64,000 bases of DNA, taken from positions 1 through 64,000 of the forward strand of contig NZ_PZJJ01000002.1 of assembly GCF_003044065.1 (NCBI RefSeq). Direction: 5' to 3'. A program made the position numbers and the translations under genes. Below are positions 24,821 through 32,873 of this stretch, in pieces. This DNA comes from Alkalicoccus saliphilus. Lineage in GTDB: Bacteria > Bacillota > Bacilli > Bacillales > Salisediminibacteriaceae. The first letter of the stretch is position 1, and each line of letters opens with the position of its first letter. The notes under the pieces are model-generated. The model had not been told where the DNA came from. It worked only from the letters and a program-made list of their open reading frames with translations, and ran no database searches.

Positions 24821-25366
24821 ATGAGCAGATTAAATATTGGGATTGTGCTGGGATCCACGAGAGAAGGCAGAGTCAGCCCGCAGGTCGGAGAATGGGTAAA
24901 GAAAATTGCTGAGGACAGAGGAGACGCAGACTACAGTGTGCTCGACATTGCAGATTATAAGCTTCCATTTCTCGGAGAAGCGGAAGGGGACACTTCCGGT
25001 GTTACAGCATGGTCAGAAGATGTAGCATCAAAAGACGGATTTATTTTCATCGTACAGGAATACAATCATTCGATTACCGGCTCCTTAAAAAACGCACTCG
25101 ACCATTTGAGAAGCGAATGGAATAACAAGGCAGCAGGAATTGTATCCTACGGCTCTGTCGGTGGCGCAAGGGCAGCTGAACATCTCCGGGGAATTCTTGG
25201 AGAGCTGCTTATTGCAGATGTGCGGGTTCATCCAGCACTCTCCCTGTTTACAGACTTTGAAAACGGAACGACACTCCGTCCGGCGGACGTACAGGAAAAA
25301 TCCGTCAGCGACATGCTTGACCAGCTTGTCAGCTGGTCGGAAGCGATGAAACCAATCAGAAAATAA
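24821..25366 (+). CDS. NADPH-dependent FMN reductase / quinone reductase
   Basis: This 181-residue flavodoxin-fold protein begins with the FMN-binding GIVLGSTREGRVSPQVGEWV and contains FIFIVQEYNHSITGSLKNAL, DHLRSEWNNKAAGIVSYGSV and GGARAAEHLR, typical of the NADPH-dependent FMN reductase / azoreductase-like family. In the operon it probably reduces quinones or azo compounds. AAAGGAGG precedes the ATG. It takes the place that AzoR2 or MhqN-type reductases have in the B. subtilis MhqR regulon, though from another subfamily. Confidence 0.85.
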   Translation: MSRLNIGIVLGSTREGRVSPQVGEWVKKIAEDRGDADYSVLDIADYKLPFLGEAEGDTSGVTAWSEDVASKDGFIFIVQEYNHSITGSLKNALDHLRSEWNNKAAGIVSYGSVGGARAAEHLRGILGELLIADVRVHPALSLFTDFENGTTLRPADVQEKSVSDMLDQLVSWSEAMKPIRK

Positions 25367-25440
25367 CAGCTGAGGACAGCTGAGCGAAACCCGGGGACGG
25401 TGTTCTGCCATCCGGGTCGAATAAAAGGAGTGTTATACAG

Positions 25441-26043
25441 ATGGAACATATTTTTAAAGAGGTAAGTTCTGAAAGACCGGTACTGCTCCTGCTGCATGGG
25501 ACTGGCGGCACAGAAAAAGATCTGCTGCCGCTTGCTTCCATGATTGATCCGGAGGCACCGGTTCTAAGCGTCAGGGGTAATGTTCTGGAAAACGGAATGC
25601 CAAGATTTTTTAAACGTCTGAGGGAAGGCGTGTTTGATGAAGAAGATCTCATCTACCGCACGAAGGAGCTGAACTCCTTTCTGGACGAAGCTTCTGAAAA
25701 GTATGGCTTTGACCGTCATAATATTACTGCTGTCGGATACTCCAACGGTGCCAATATTGCAGCCAGTCTGCTTTACCACGACAAAGACGCCCTGAGTGCA
25801 GCTGTACTGCATCACGCCATGGTACCGCTTAAAAATGTAGATCTGCCGGATCTGACAGGAAAACGAGTATTTCTCGCAGCAGGGACGAACGATCCGCTTA
25901 TTCCGAAAGAGCAGGCAGAAGAACTGGCAGCAGTTCTTGAAAAAGCCGGCGCTTCCGTAAAAACCCACTGGGAATCTGCCGGTCATCAACTGACAGGCAG
26001 TGAGGTGAATGCCGCAGGTTTATGGTATAGAAATAACGACTAA
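25441..26043 (+). CDS. mhqD: Alpha/beta hydrolase, MhqD-like carboxylesterase
   Basis: This is a 200-residue serine hydrolase of the phospholipase/carboxylesterase group. The oxyanion segment is LLLHGTGGTEKDLLPLASMI, the nucleophile lies in GYSNGANIAASLL, the acid in AGTNDPLIPKEQ and the His in AGHQLTGSEV. B. subtilis MhqD has the same size and motifs and belongs to the MhqR regulon. AAAGGAGTG precedes the ATG. It is the last gene before a terminator. Confidence 0.87.
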   Translation: MEHIFKEVSSERPVLLLLHGTGGTEKDLLPLASMIDPEAPVLSVRGNVLENGMPRFFKRLREGVFDEEDLIYRTKELNSFLDEASEKYGFDRHNITAVGYSNGANIAASLLYHDKDALSAAVLHHAMVPLKNVDLPDLTGKRVFLAAGTNDPLIPKEQAEELAAVLEKAGASVKTHWESAGHQLTGSEVNAAGLWYRNND

Positions 26044-26061
26044 AAACAAAGAGAAAAGAAA

Positions 26062-26105
26062 AAGCTGCTTTCCTGGTGCAATCATCAGTTAAGCAGTTTT
26101 TTTTG
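26062..26105 (+). terminator. Terminator of the quinone-stress operon
   Basis: CTGCTT at 26065-26070 pairs with AAGCAG at 26091-26096, extended by flanking A and T runs; eight T residues follow. It lies about 20 bases after the mhqD-like stop. Confidence 0.75.
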
Positions 26106-26195
26106 GTCCAAAAACATTCTCGTGTATACAAAATTTTTATAAAAATAATAATTATACAGACAATTTCCAATTTATTGATATATTAAAAAAATATA

Positions 26196-26224
26196 TTGAC
26201 CTTCTCAATCAGCCATGCTAAATT
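26196..26224 (+). promoter_or_regulatory. SigA-like promoter upstream of brnQ
   Basis: TTGACC at 26196-26201 and TAAATT at 26219-26224 are spaced by 17 bases. This would give a leader of about 115 bases before brnQ. No T-box motif is visible in that leader. Confidence 0.55.
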
Positions 26225-26305
26225 CTCTTAGGGTACACGGAGATCCAACCGAAACAATTTCTATTAATATTTTTTTATAAAAAGCTATATTTTCAGTATC
26301 TATTA

Positions 26306-26335
26306 TCCGGAACAGCTGTGGCTCCGGAATTTTTT
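26306..26335 (+). promoter_or_regulatory. Terminator-like hairpin in the brnQ leader
   Basis: TCCGGA at 26306-26311 and TCCGGA at 26323-26328 form a 6-bp stem, followed by A and six T residues, immediately before the GGAG that serves brnQ. It could act as an attenuator or as a structure limiting ribosome access. An isolated read-through terminator of an unrecognised leader peptide is also possible. Confidence 0.4.
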
Positions 26336-26347
26336 GGAGTGAATAAA

Positions 26348-27664
26348 ATGGATAAGAAACACTATCTTTTTGCTGGTTTCATGCTTTTTTCGATGTTTTT
26401 CGGAGCGGGGAATTTAATTTTTCCTCCTCTGCTAGGGATGGAGGCCGGAGCAGCATTTATTCCGGCAGTCACCGGTTTTATTTTGACGGCAGTATTTCTT
26501 CCGCTTCTCGCTATTCTTGCAGTCACTTTATCCAACAACGGACTGCTGGAGATCGGACAGAGGGTGCACCCGCTTTTCGGGCTTGTTTTTGCGATTATTA
26601 TTTACATGTCGATCGGAGCTTTTTATGGTATCCCGCGTGCTTCGAACGTAGCGTATGAACTGGGTTTTGTACAAATGTTCAACGTGGAGGGAACTCTGGC
26701 ACTTTTCACATTCTCGGTAGTTTTTTTTATACTGACTTATCTGTTTAGTATCAACCCGAAAAAAGTAGTCGACTACGTAGGACGGATACTTACGCCGGCT
26801 CTCCTTGCTGTACTTGCTGTCCTGTTTATTCAGGCTTTCCGTACTTTTCAGTACAACGATGCGCCGGTTACAGATAAATATGAAGCTTCCCCGTTTTTGA
26901 GTGGTTTTCTTGAAGGCTACTTTACGATGGATGCAATCGCTGCCCTGGCTTTTGGGATTGTCATAATTAACGGACTGAAAAGCAAAGGAGCAGCGGATAA
27001 AAAATCACTCGTCCAGGGGACTCTTACAGCAGGGTTGATCGCTTCTGCCGGACTCATGATAGTGTATCTTTCCCTCGGCTGGATAGGCCGGGTGCTGCCG
27101 GTGGATCAGCCAGTTACAGACGGTGCGGAAATTATCGTTATCGCCTCCCAGCTGCTCTTCGGAAGCAGTGGAAGCATCGTTTTCGGTATGATTATTCTCC
27201 TTGCCTGCTTAACAACATGCGTCGGGCTGACGAGCGCCTGCGCGAGCTTTTTTCATGAAACATTTCCTAAGTTTTCCTATAGCTTTTTCACCACTGTTTT
27301 TGTAGGAACGGGCTTCGTTTTCACTAACTTTGGCCTCGCTGTGATTCTGGATATTGCGGTTCCACTGCTGGTGCTGATTTATCCACTCGCAATCGTGCTT
27401 ATTTCACTTTCCCTTTTTCAGCATTTCTTTCAGGAAAGCAGGAAAATGTACGTTTACTCAGTCGCGGTTACTTCCGTTTTTGCTGTATATGAGTCACTGA
27501 ACGCTGTAGGGATACAGTCGAATGAGCTGAATGCCGGACTCAGTTATATCCCTTTGCACGACAACGGTCTCGGCTGGGTTTTGCCCGCTCTTATTGCAGC
27601 AGCTTTCGGATATTTTGCAGAAGAAAAAAGAGAAGATGTGGAATACGAGTCAAAAGCAGGATAA
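26348..27664 (+). CDS. brnQ: Branched-chain amino acid:cation symporter BrnQ
   Basis: This is a 438-residue, roughly 12-helix permease of the LIVCS family that imports leucine, isoleucine and valine with Na+ or H+. Family marks are the N-terminal FMLFSMFFGAGNLIFPPLLG, YMSIGAFYGIPRASNVAYE, a mid-protein FLEGYFTMDAIAALAFGIVI and LACLTTCVGLTSACASFFHE. The start at 26348 has GGAG at eight bases; the ORF extends ten codons upstream without a site. A promoter and a hairpin precede it. Confidence 0.93.
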   Translation: MDKKHYLFAGFMLFSMFFGAGNLIFPPLLGMEAGAAFIPAVTGFILTAVFLPLLAILAVTLSNNGLLEIGQRVHPLFGLVFAIIIYMSIGAFYGIPRASNVAYELGFVQMFNVEGTLALFTFSVVFFILTYLFSINPKKVVDYVGRILTPALLAVLAVLFIQAFRTFQYNDAPVTDKYEASPFLSGFLEGYFTMDAIAALAFGIVIINGLKSKGAADKKSLVQGTLTAGLIASAGLMIVYLSLGWIGRVLPVDQPVTDGAEIIVIASQLLFGSSGSIVFGMIILLACLTTCVGLTSACASFFHETFPKFSYSFFTTVFVGTGFVFTNFGLAVILDIAVPLLVLIYPLAIVLISLSLFQHFFQESRKMYVYSVAVTSVFAVYESLNAVGIQSNELNAGLSYIPLHDNGLGWVLPALIAAAFGYFAEEKREDVEYESKAG

Positions 27665-27698
27665 TCTCATTGGTAAACAGAATATATAGTAATAATTG

Positions 27699-27730
27699 AA
27701 GACATCTGCTTTTGGAGCGGGTGTCTTTTT
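27699..27730 (+). terminator. Intrinsic terminator after brnQ
   Basis: AAGACATC at 27699-27706 and GGTGTCTT at 27719-27726 pair with one wobble, followed by TTTCTTTC. Confidence 0.7.
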
Positions 27731-27797
27731 CTTTCTTAAAACATAAGGTGCATGAAGGAAACGGAATATTAGTTGATTTACCGGGGAGGAATGCGAG

Positions 27798-28772
27798 ATG
27801 AATGAGTATTTGAAAAAATATGAGGATATCTTTCTGCAGTTGAAAAAGTCATTTAAGTGGGAGATGGCGGACAGTAAACTGTTCATGAATGCCTCTTCCA
27901 TGTATGTGCTGAAAGAAAAGGATTTTTCACTGGCCAGGTATCGGGACCTTACAGAACATATAAAGAAAGAGGCGGCATTGTTTTCTCCCCTCCGTTCGAC
28001 CCCGAGATTGACTATGGGAGCTGTGCTGGATACGAATTATGAGGAACCGAAGGAGAGGCTGAAAGATGTCGAGCTGATTTATAAAGAGCTTCGAAATCAA
28101 AAATTCAAGAAGGGAGCTGCCACTTATACCACGGCTCTTGTCCTGCTTTCTTCCGGGGACCGGACGGTGCCTTTTCATGAGCAGACGAGTAAAACAATGG
28201 AAGTGCACCGGGCAATGAAAAAGGAGCATCCGTTCATTACGTCCGAGCATGATTATCCGCTTGCTTCTCTTCTGGCTCAGAGAAAAGAAAATACCGAAGA
28301 ACTGATGAACCGGATTGAGTACTTTTATAAGGAAGCGACCGGCATCGGTCTCCATAAAGGTAACGACCTGCAGTTTTTGAGTCATATCCTTTCTCTGGAT
28401 GAAGAACATGAAAAAGAAGAGCTGGTTGAACGGCTTAAGGAAGCAGCAGCTGAATGGAAGAAGTCGGGGCTGAAACTTAAACAGTTGCATTACCCGGCAC
28501 TCGCTCTTCTGGCCCTTACCTCTCTGGAGAAAGTAACGTTTGAAAAAATCAAGAGAACGGCAGATGATCTTAACCGGAAAAAACCATTCCGGTGGCATAA
28601 GGACTGGAACAGCCTGACTGCAGCAAATTTGGTTATGGTGACATTGTTTGATCAGCAGAAAGCAGTGGACGTGCATTTGTTTGCGACGATGGAAACTGTT
28701 ATGGAAGCGCAGAATGCTGCCATGATCGCGACCATTGCAGGTGGGGCAGCCGTCTCCTCATCCGGCAGCTGA
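27798..28772 (+). CDS. DUF4003-family protein
   Basis: This is a 324-residue soluble, largely helical protein. The sequence (KKYEDIFLQLKKSFKWEMAD, LFSPLRSTPRLTMGAVLDT, and FKKGAATYTTALVLLSS) matches the DUF4003 pattern found across Bacillaceae. A hydrophobic Ala/Gly-rich C-terminal segment ends AAMIATIAGGAAVSSSGS. No catalytic motif is visible and function is unknown. GGGGAGGAATGCGAG precedes the ATG. It is a single gene. Confidence 0.8.
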   Translation: MNEYLKKYEDIFLQLKKSFKWEMADSKLFMNASSMYVLKEKDFSLARYRDLTEHIKKEAALFSPLRSTPRLTMGAVLDTNYEEPKERLKDVELIYKELRNQKFKKGAATYTTALVLLSSGDRTVPFHEQTSKTMEVHRAMKKEHPFITSEHDYPLASLLAQRKENTEELMNRIEYFYKEATGIGLHKGNDLQFLSHILSLDEEHEKEELVERLKEAAAEWKKSGLKLKQLHYPALALLALTSLEKVTFEKIKRTADDLNRKKPFRWHKDWNSLTAANLVMVTLFDQQKAVDVHLFATMETVMEAQNAAMIATIAGGAAVSSSGS

Positions 28773-28936
28773 TTCACTTTCCGGTGGAGTAATGAATGGG
28801 AATGTGAATTCTTAGATATTGTACAGCGCTTTGCCTGCACCGAAATCCAATCAATAGAACAAGAGTAATTCTTTAGTTTAGTTCATCAAGACGGATAAAT
28901 GATTAACAAATAGAAATCATAGGAGGTCGGTGTGGA

Positions 28937-29122
28937 ATGATAGTTAATATAGGTATGCTAATCAATATAGTCTTTTCTATCGGGTTGATTATTGTTATGT
29001 ATTATTTGTTGTTTAAAATTAAAAACAACTCTGAAGAGCAGGTGAACCAGAACACACAAATAATTTATCAATTGACTAAGCTGCGGGAAGAAATAAAAGC
29101 AGGTAATGAGAAAGGAAAGTAG
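28937..29122 (+). CDS. Small single-pass membrane protein, unknown
   Basis: This is a 61-residue protein with one N-terminal transmembrane helix (residues about 5-27) followed by a polar coiled-coil-like tail (NSEEQVNQNTQIIYQLTKLR and EEIKAGNEKGK). AGGAGGTCGGTGTGGA precedes the ATG. The layout is common among Bacillus small membrane proteins of unknown role. Confidence 0.6.
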   Translation: MIVNIGMLINIVFSIGLIIVMYYLLFKIKNNSEEQVNQNTQIIYQLTKLREEIKAGNEKGK

Positions 29123-29194
29123 GACTCGCTGCAACTGAAGGTGAAAGAGTAAACTTTAAAAATTTTATTACAGCTGTTTTTAGGGGGGCACCAT

Positions 29195-29731
29195 ATGATT
29201 ATACTTCGCTCGTTTCAACCGGAAGATGACGAGAAGCTTATAAAATGGATCAATTCCCCGGAACTGCTCGTTCAATGGGGAGGATCTGATTTCAATTACC
29301 CGCTGACAAAATCTCAGCTTGAGAAGTACCGTAAAAGAATGCAGGAAGGCAGGCTGCGTATTTACAGTGCAGTGAATGAAGAAGGGGAGATTATCGGTCA
29401 TATCTCGCTGGATTACATAGACAAAAAGAATGAATCTGCACGGATCTGCCGAGTGCTTATTGGGAGTGAAGCAGACCGGGGGCAGGGTAAAGGACAGGAA
29501 ATGATGCGTCAAGTGCTTCACACTGCTTTTGAAGAAATGCAGCTGCACCGGGTAAGTCTCGGCGTTTTTGATTTTAACTTATCTGCAGCTGCTGCCTACA
29601 AAAAAGTTGGGTTTGTCAAAGAAGGAAGGCTGAGAGATAAAGTAAAAGTCGGGGAGGAATTCTGGAGCCTTCTGGAAATGAGTATGCTTAGTAACGAGTG
29701 GAAAAAGAACATAAAAAATGAGGATGCTTAA
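29195..29731 (+). CDS. GNAT-family acetyltransferase (RimJ/RimL-like)
   Basis: This 178-residue acetyltransferase opens IILRSFQPEDDEKLIKWINS. The acetyl-CoA site is DRGQGKGQEMMRQVLHTAFE, followed by LHRVSLGVFDFNLSAAAAYK, KVGFVKEGRLRDKVKVGEEF and WSLLEMSML, the standard RimJ/RimL end. TTAGGGGGGCACCAT precedes the ATG. A second acetyltransferase begins nine bases after its stop, so the two form a pair. Substrates are unknown. Confidence 0.85.
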   Translation: MIILRSFQPEDDEKLIKWINSPELLVQWGGSDFNYPLTKSQLEKYRKRMQEGRLRIYSAVNEEGEIIGHISLDYIDKKNESARICRVLIGSEADRGQGKGQEMMRQVLHTAFEEMQLHRVSLGVFDFNLSAAAAYKKVGFVKEGRLRDKVKVGEEFWSLLEMSMLSNEWKKNIKNEDA

Positions 29732-29740
29732 GGAGGAAAT

Positions 29741-30289
29741 ATGTTTACGAAGCAGATTGATGAAAATACATATTTGAAACTGCTGGAGCCGCATCACGCC
29801 CGGCAGCTGTTTGCTGTGACGGACAGCTCCAGAAAGAGTCTCCGGACCTGGCTTCCATGGGTGGATTTTATTGAGACCCCCGGCCAGTCCGAAGAATTTA
29901 TTCATGGTGCGATGAAACAGTACGGAGAAAACAATGGATTTCAGGCAGGAATCTGGTTTAAGGAAGACCTTGCCGGAGTTATCGGGCTGCATAAAATTGA
30001 CTGGCCGAACCGGTCCACATCTGTTGGGTACTGGCTGGGGGAAGCCTTTACGGGCAGAGGGCTGATGACCAAAGCGTGCCGTGAAGTGGTGGACCACTGC
30101 TTTATTGAACTGGAGCTTCAGCGGGTGGAAATACGGGCCGCTTCGGAAAACAGGAAAAGTTCTGCTGTTCCAAAGCGGCTCGGCTTTGAATACGAAGGAT
30201 GTCTTAGAGGGAGTGAAAAACTGTACGATAACTACGTTGATCATTACGTATACGGTATGCTTCGGCCGGAATGGGTGAATAAAGGATGA
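29741..30289 (+). CDS. GNAT-family acetyltransferase, RimL/YdaF-like
   Basis: This 182-residue protein starts MFTKQIDENTYLKLLEPHHA, and has SLRTWLPWVDFIETPGQSEE, SVGYWLGEAFTGRGLMTKAC and LQRVEIRAASENRKSSAVPK followed by RLGFEYEGCLRGSEKLYDNY, a full set for the RimL / ribosomal-protein serine acetyltransferase group (B. subtilis YdaF type). AGGAGGAAAT precedes the ATG. It ends exactly where the convergent minus-strand gene ends (30290). Confidence 0.88.
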   Translation: MFTKQIDENTYLKLLEPHHARQLFAVTDSSRKSLRTWLPWVDFIETPGQSEEFIHGAMKQYGENNGFQAGIWFKEDLAGVIGLHKIDWPNRSTSVGYWLGEAFTGRGLMTKACREVVDHCFIELELQRVEIRAASENRKSSAVPKRLGFEYEGCLRGSEKLYDNYVDHYVYGMLRPEWVNKG

Positions 30290-30766
30290 TTAAAGTTTGA
30301 ATGCAATGTAAAGGGCGAGAAGAAAAAGAGGTTCGTCTTCTTCCGGGTACAGTGTGGCTTCCACTTTACCGAATCCTTTTTTCTTCAACTCGGCTGTTTT
30401 TTCACTTTGTTCATTCATCAGTGTAAGGTGACGGCCCTTTTCTCCTTCGTTCAAAGTTAATGTACTACCGTGAATTAGAAGTTGTGATGGTTCGTAGTCC
30501 GGATTCCCGAGCGCAGATGGACGACTTGGAACAGACAGTGTTCCAGCCTGTTCTTTCTTCTTATAAAGCGTCCAGTTTCTTCTATCAAGATTATTTTTTG
30601 TTTCCAGTGCCTGATAAGCTATACCATGCCAGTCGAGTTGTAAGGAAAACTCCTTTTGCTGCGCTGTCATATTTTTCACGGATTTTAATTGCCCTATTTG
30701 ATTTTTCCCTTCATACACCTTAGAGACAGGAGTCAGGCGGCGGGTATGAACAGTAACTTTTTTCAT
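30290..30766 (-). CDS. Hypothetical soluble protein (possibly tubby C-terminal-like)
   Basis: This 158-residue protein is predicted to be beta-rich and basic: KKVTVHTRRLTPVSKVYEGK, FSLQLDWHGIAYQALETKNN, LTLNEGEKGRHLTLM, ending FLLALYIAFKL. The layout of alternating strands with a hydrophobic final helix recalls the tubby C-terminal-like/LURP-one proteins of Bacillus, but the similarity is weak and by eye only. The start at 30766 was preferred over 30784. Its stop abuts that of the convergent acetyltransferase, leaving no room for a separate terminator. Confidence 0.5.
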   Translation of the reverse strand: MKKVTVHTRRLTPVSKVYEGKNQIGQLKSVKNMTAQQKEFSLQLDWHGIAYQALETKNNLDRRNWTLYKKKEQAGTLSVPSRPSALGNPDYEPSQLLIHGSTLTLNEGEKGRHLTLMNEQSEKTAELKKKGFGKVEATLYPEEDEPLFLLALYIAFKL

Positions 30767-30855
30767 CAGCTTCAGCCCTTTCAAGATTTTGGTTTCTTAT
30801 ATTCTACCTTATTCTATGCCTAATAATAGTTAAAACAATAAAAGGAGGACAAATG

Positions 30856-31251
30856 ATGAGTACAGGAATTCACCATGCACAGATTACCATTCCGAGAAAC
30901 GAAGAAGAAAAGGCAAAAGATTTTTACTGCGGAATTCTTGGCCTGAAAGAAATTGATAAGCCGGAATCCCTGAAAAAACGTGGAGGATTCTGGCTGCAGG
31001 CCGGAAACTTGGAAGTTCATGCTGGAACGGAAGATGGATTTGACCGTTTTCAGACGAAAGCCCATCTAGCCTATGAGGTCACAGATCTTAACCTGTGGAG
31101 AAATAAACTTGCAGACCAAGGAATAATTATTTTAGAATCCGTGCCTATCCCCGGTATGGAACGGTTTGAATTCCGGGATCCGTTTGGAAACCGTGTGGAG
31201 ATGCTTCAAAGGGTGAACAAGGAAGATAGTAAAAATGAATCCCTGGTTTAA
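30856..31251 (+). CDS. VOC-family (glyoxalase-like) protein
   Basis: This 131-residue single-domain protein contains IHHAQITIPRNEEEKAKDFY, GILGLKEIDKPESLKKRGGF, HLAYEVTDLN and FEFRDPFGNRVEMLQRV. It has the VOC beta-alpha-beta-beta-beta pattern with a His near the start and a Glu near the end as potential metal ligands. GGAGG is seven bases from the ATG at 30856; the ATG at 30853 is also possible. Its end overlaps the next gene by 17 bases, implying coupling. The function is unassigned. Confidence 0.83.
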   Translation: MSTGIHHAQITIPRNEEEKAKDFYCGILGLKEIDKPESLKKRGGFWLQAGNLEVHAGTEDGFDRFQTKAHLAYEVTDLNLWRNKLADQGIIILESVPIPGMERFEFRDPFGNRVEMLQRVNKEDSKNESLV

Positions 31252-31867
31252 TAAAAAAGTTATCTCCGTAAATGAGCTCCATGAAACGGCAGGAAAAGCT
31301 GGTGAACTCGCAGCGAATAAAGCGATTAATTACCTGGATGACCACTGCAGAGAATTCATTCAAAAATCTCCATTTCTTTTATTGTCCACTGCTGATCAAG
31401 CCGGCACCTGTGACGTATCACCGAGAGGAGATGCTCCCGGGTTTGTGCACATTCTGGACGACAAAACGCTTCTTATTCCGGAAAGACCCGGCAATAAAAG
31501 ATTCGATTCCATGATAAACATTATCTCCAATCCCCGTGCCGGGCTGCTGTTTATAATACCGGGGCTAGAAGAAACACTGCGTGTAAACGGAAAAGCGGCA
31601 GTATTAAATGATAAAAAGCTGATGGAAAGAATGGCAGTGAAAGGAAAGACTCCACTTTTCGGAATAGGGGTGGACGTAGAAGAATGTTTTATTCACTGTG
31701 CAAAAGCGTTTAAACGATCCGGTTTATGGCAGACAGAGAAGTGGCCGGCGGAAGAAACACTTCCTTCTGCAGTAAAAATTTTGAAGAAACACGCAGCACT
31801 TCCCGGAAGATCAGAAGAATCCATTGAAAAAAGCTTGGAGGAAAGCTATACTAAAAGACTTTATTAA
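31235..31867 (+). CDS. FMN-dependent PPOX-type flavoprotein (pyridoxamine 5'-phosphate oxidase family)
   Basis: This is a 210-residue split-barrel flavoprotein. FLLLSTADQAGTCDVSPRGD, FVHILDDKTLLIPERPGNKR, and DSMINIISNPRAGLLFIIPG are characteristic of the MSMEG_1061/DR2398-type PPOX family. A C-terminal CFIHCAKAFKRSGLW segment is also typical. Members bind FMN or F420; the physiological reaction is unknown. The start overlaps the upstream VOC gene, with AAGGAAG as ribosome binding site inside it. Confidence 0.85.
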   Translation: MNPWFNKKVISVNELHETAGKAGELAANKAINYLDDHCREFIQKSPFLLLSTADQAGTCDVSPRGDAPGFVHILDDKTLLIPERPGNKRFDSMINIISNPRAGLLFIIPGLEETLRVNGKAAVLNDKKLMERMAVKGKTPLFGIGVDVEECFIHCAKAFKRSGLWQTEKWPAEETLPSAVKILKKHAALPGRSEESIEKSLEESYTKRLY

Positions 31868-32056
31868 CCAAGCTATGTGAAAGTTCATGGTTGGCTGGAG
31901 AAAACTTCACTCCAGTTCTGCTGTGGAGGAGATCTCCGGCTGGCACTTCGTCCTATCCTCCGACCTCTTTTTTTTTCGAAGACGTCCGCCGGTTCCCGCT
32001 TCGTTTTTCTATCCATAATACGCATTAACATCGTCATTGATAAAGGAGAATGTGAT

Positions 32057-32491
32057 GTGAGGAAAATGGAAATAAAAGAACTGAAAACAAAAACAGAACT
32101 GCTCAGTGCCTTTCCAGTCATGAAACAGCTGAGGACGCATCTGGATGAATCTTCATACTTAGCATTGGTTAAGGAAGCCGCAGAAAAAGACAGCTACCGT
32201 CTGTTTGCTTTGCTGGAAGAAGGGAAAATAACTGCAGTTACAGGTTTTAAACCGATGATCACTCTTTACTATGGGCGGTTTGTATGGATATGTGATCTCG
32301 TGACTGCAGAAGACAGCCGTTCCCGGGGATATGGAGAAAAACTGCTTACCTTTGTACAGGAGTGGGCGCAGGCTCACGGATATGAAAGCACAGCGCTTTC
32401 TTCAGGGCTGCAGCGGGAGGCTGCTCACCGGTTTTATGAAAATAAAATGGCCTATCAAAAAGCGAGCTATGTTTTCAAAAAAGATCTTTAA
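32057..32491 (+). CDS. GNAT-family N-acetyltransferase
   Basis: This is a 144-residue acetyltransferase: LSAFPVMKQLRTHLDESSYL, WICDLVTAEDSRSRGYGEKL, HGYESTALSSGLQREAAHRF and YENKMAYQKASYVFKKDL show a compact GNAT fold. GTG at 32057 is eight bases after AAAGGAG; ATG 32066 is the alternative. The in-frame ORF continues 60 codons upstream, but that part is intergenic repeat-like sequence with no ribosome binding site. Confidence 0.82.
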   Translation: MRKMEIKELKTKTELLSAFPVMKQLRTHLDESSYLALVKEAAEKDSYRLFALLEEGKITAVTGFKPMITLYYGRFVWICDLVTAEDSRSRGYGEKLLTFVQEWAQAHGYESTALSSGLQREAAHRFYENKMAYQKASYVFKKDL

Positions 32492-32873
32492 TTCATTTGA
32501 AAATAGTTACCTTTTTATAATAGAAACAGGATCCATATATATTTATAAAGCTGTTGATAAACTATTATCTCCAGCAGAGAACGGCTACAGTTGGCTAGCA
32601 CACTAAGCGGAGAAGGGAATCATGACTCTCGAATTTATTAGATTTATAAAACATAAATTCTGAGGAGAAAATATATTTTCCGTTTGAGAAAAAACGTATC
32701 ACAGGTATAAATTTGACGCCGGATGGTCGCATACTTCCGTTTTTTTATGGAGCCATTAAAAACAGCTTTTTTACATACATTTGCATGAGTAAAAGGTTTA
32801 CCGCCACGATGACTCAGGGAATGAAAATCACAGCCTGTTTGACAGGAAAGATTTTCATAAGGAGCAGAAAACG
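32492..32873. other. 382-base leader region of the membrane-anchored hydrolase
   Basis: No convincing gene is present. A 13-codon ORF with a fair ribosome binding site starts at 32622 and could be a leader peptide or chance. At 32821-32858 a hairpin has perfect 9-bp arms ATGAAAATC/GATTTTCAT enclosing CCTGT/ACAGG; the downstream gene's AAGGAG follows at once (32859-32864). Confidence 0.4.

Noticed and set aside
26225-26347. T-box riboswitch upstream of brnQ
   Set aside because: No AGGGTGG-type T-box sequence and no specifier-loop stem could be seen.
31877-32056. 60-codon extension of the GNAT gene
   Set aside because: The stretch is intergenic repeat-like and the AAAGGAG site fits GTG 32057.
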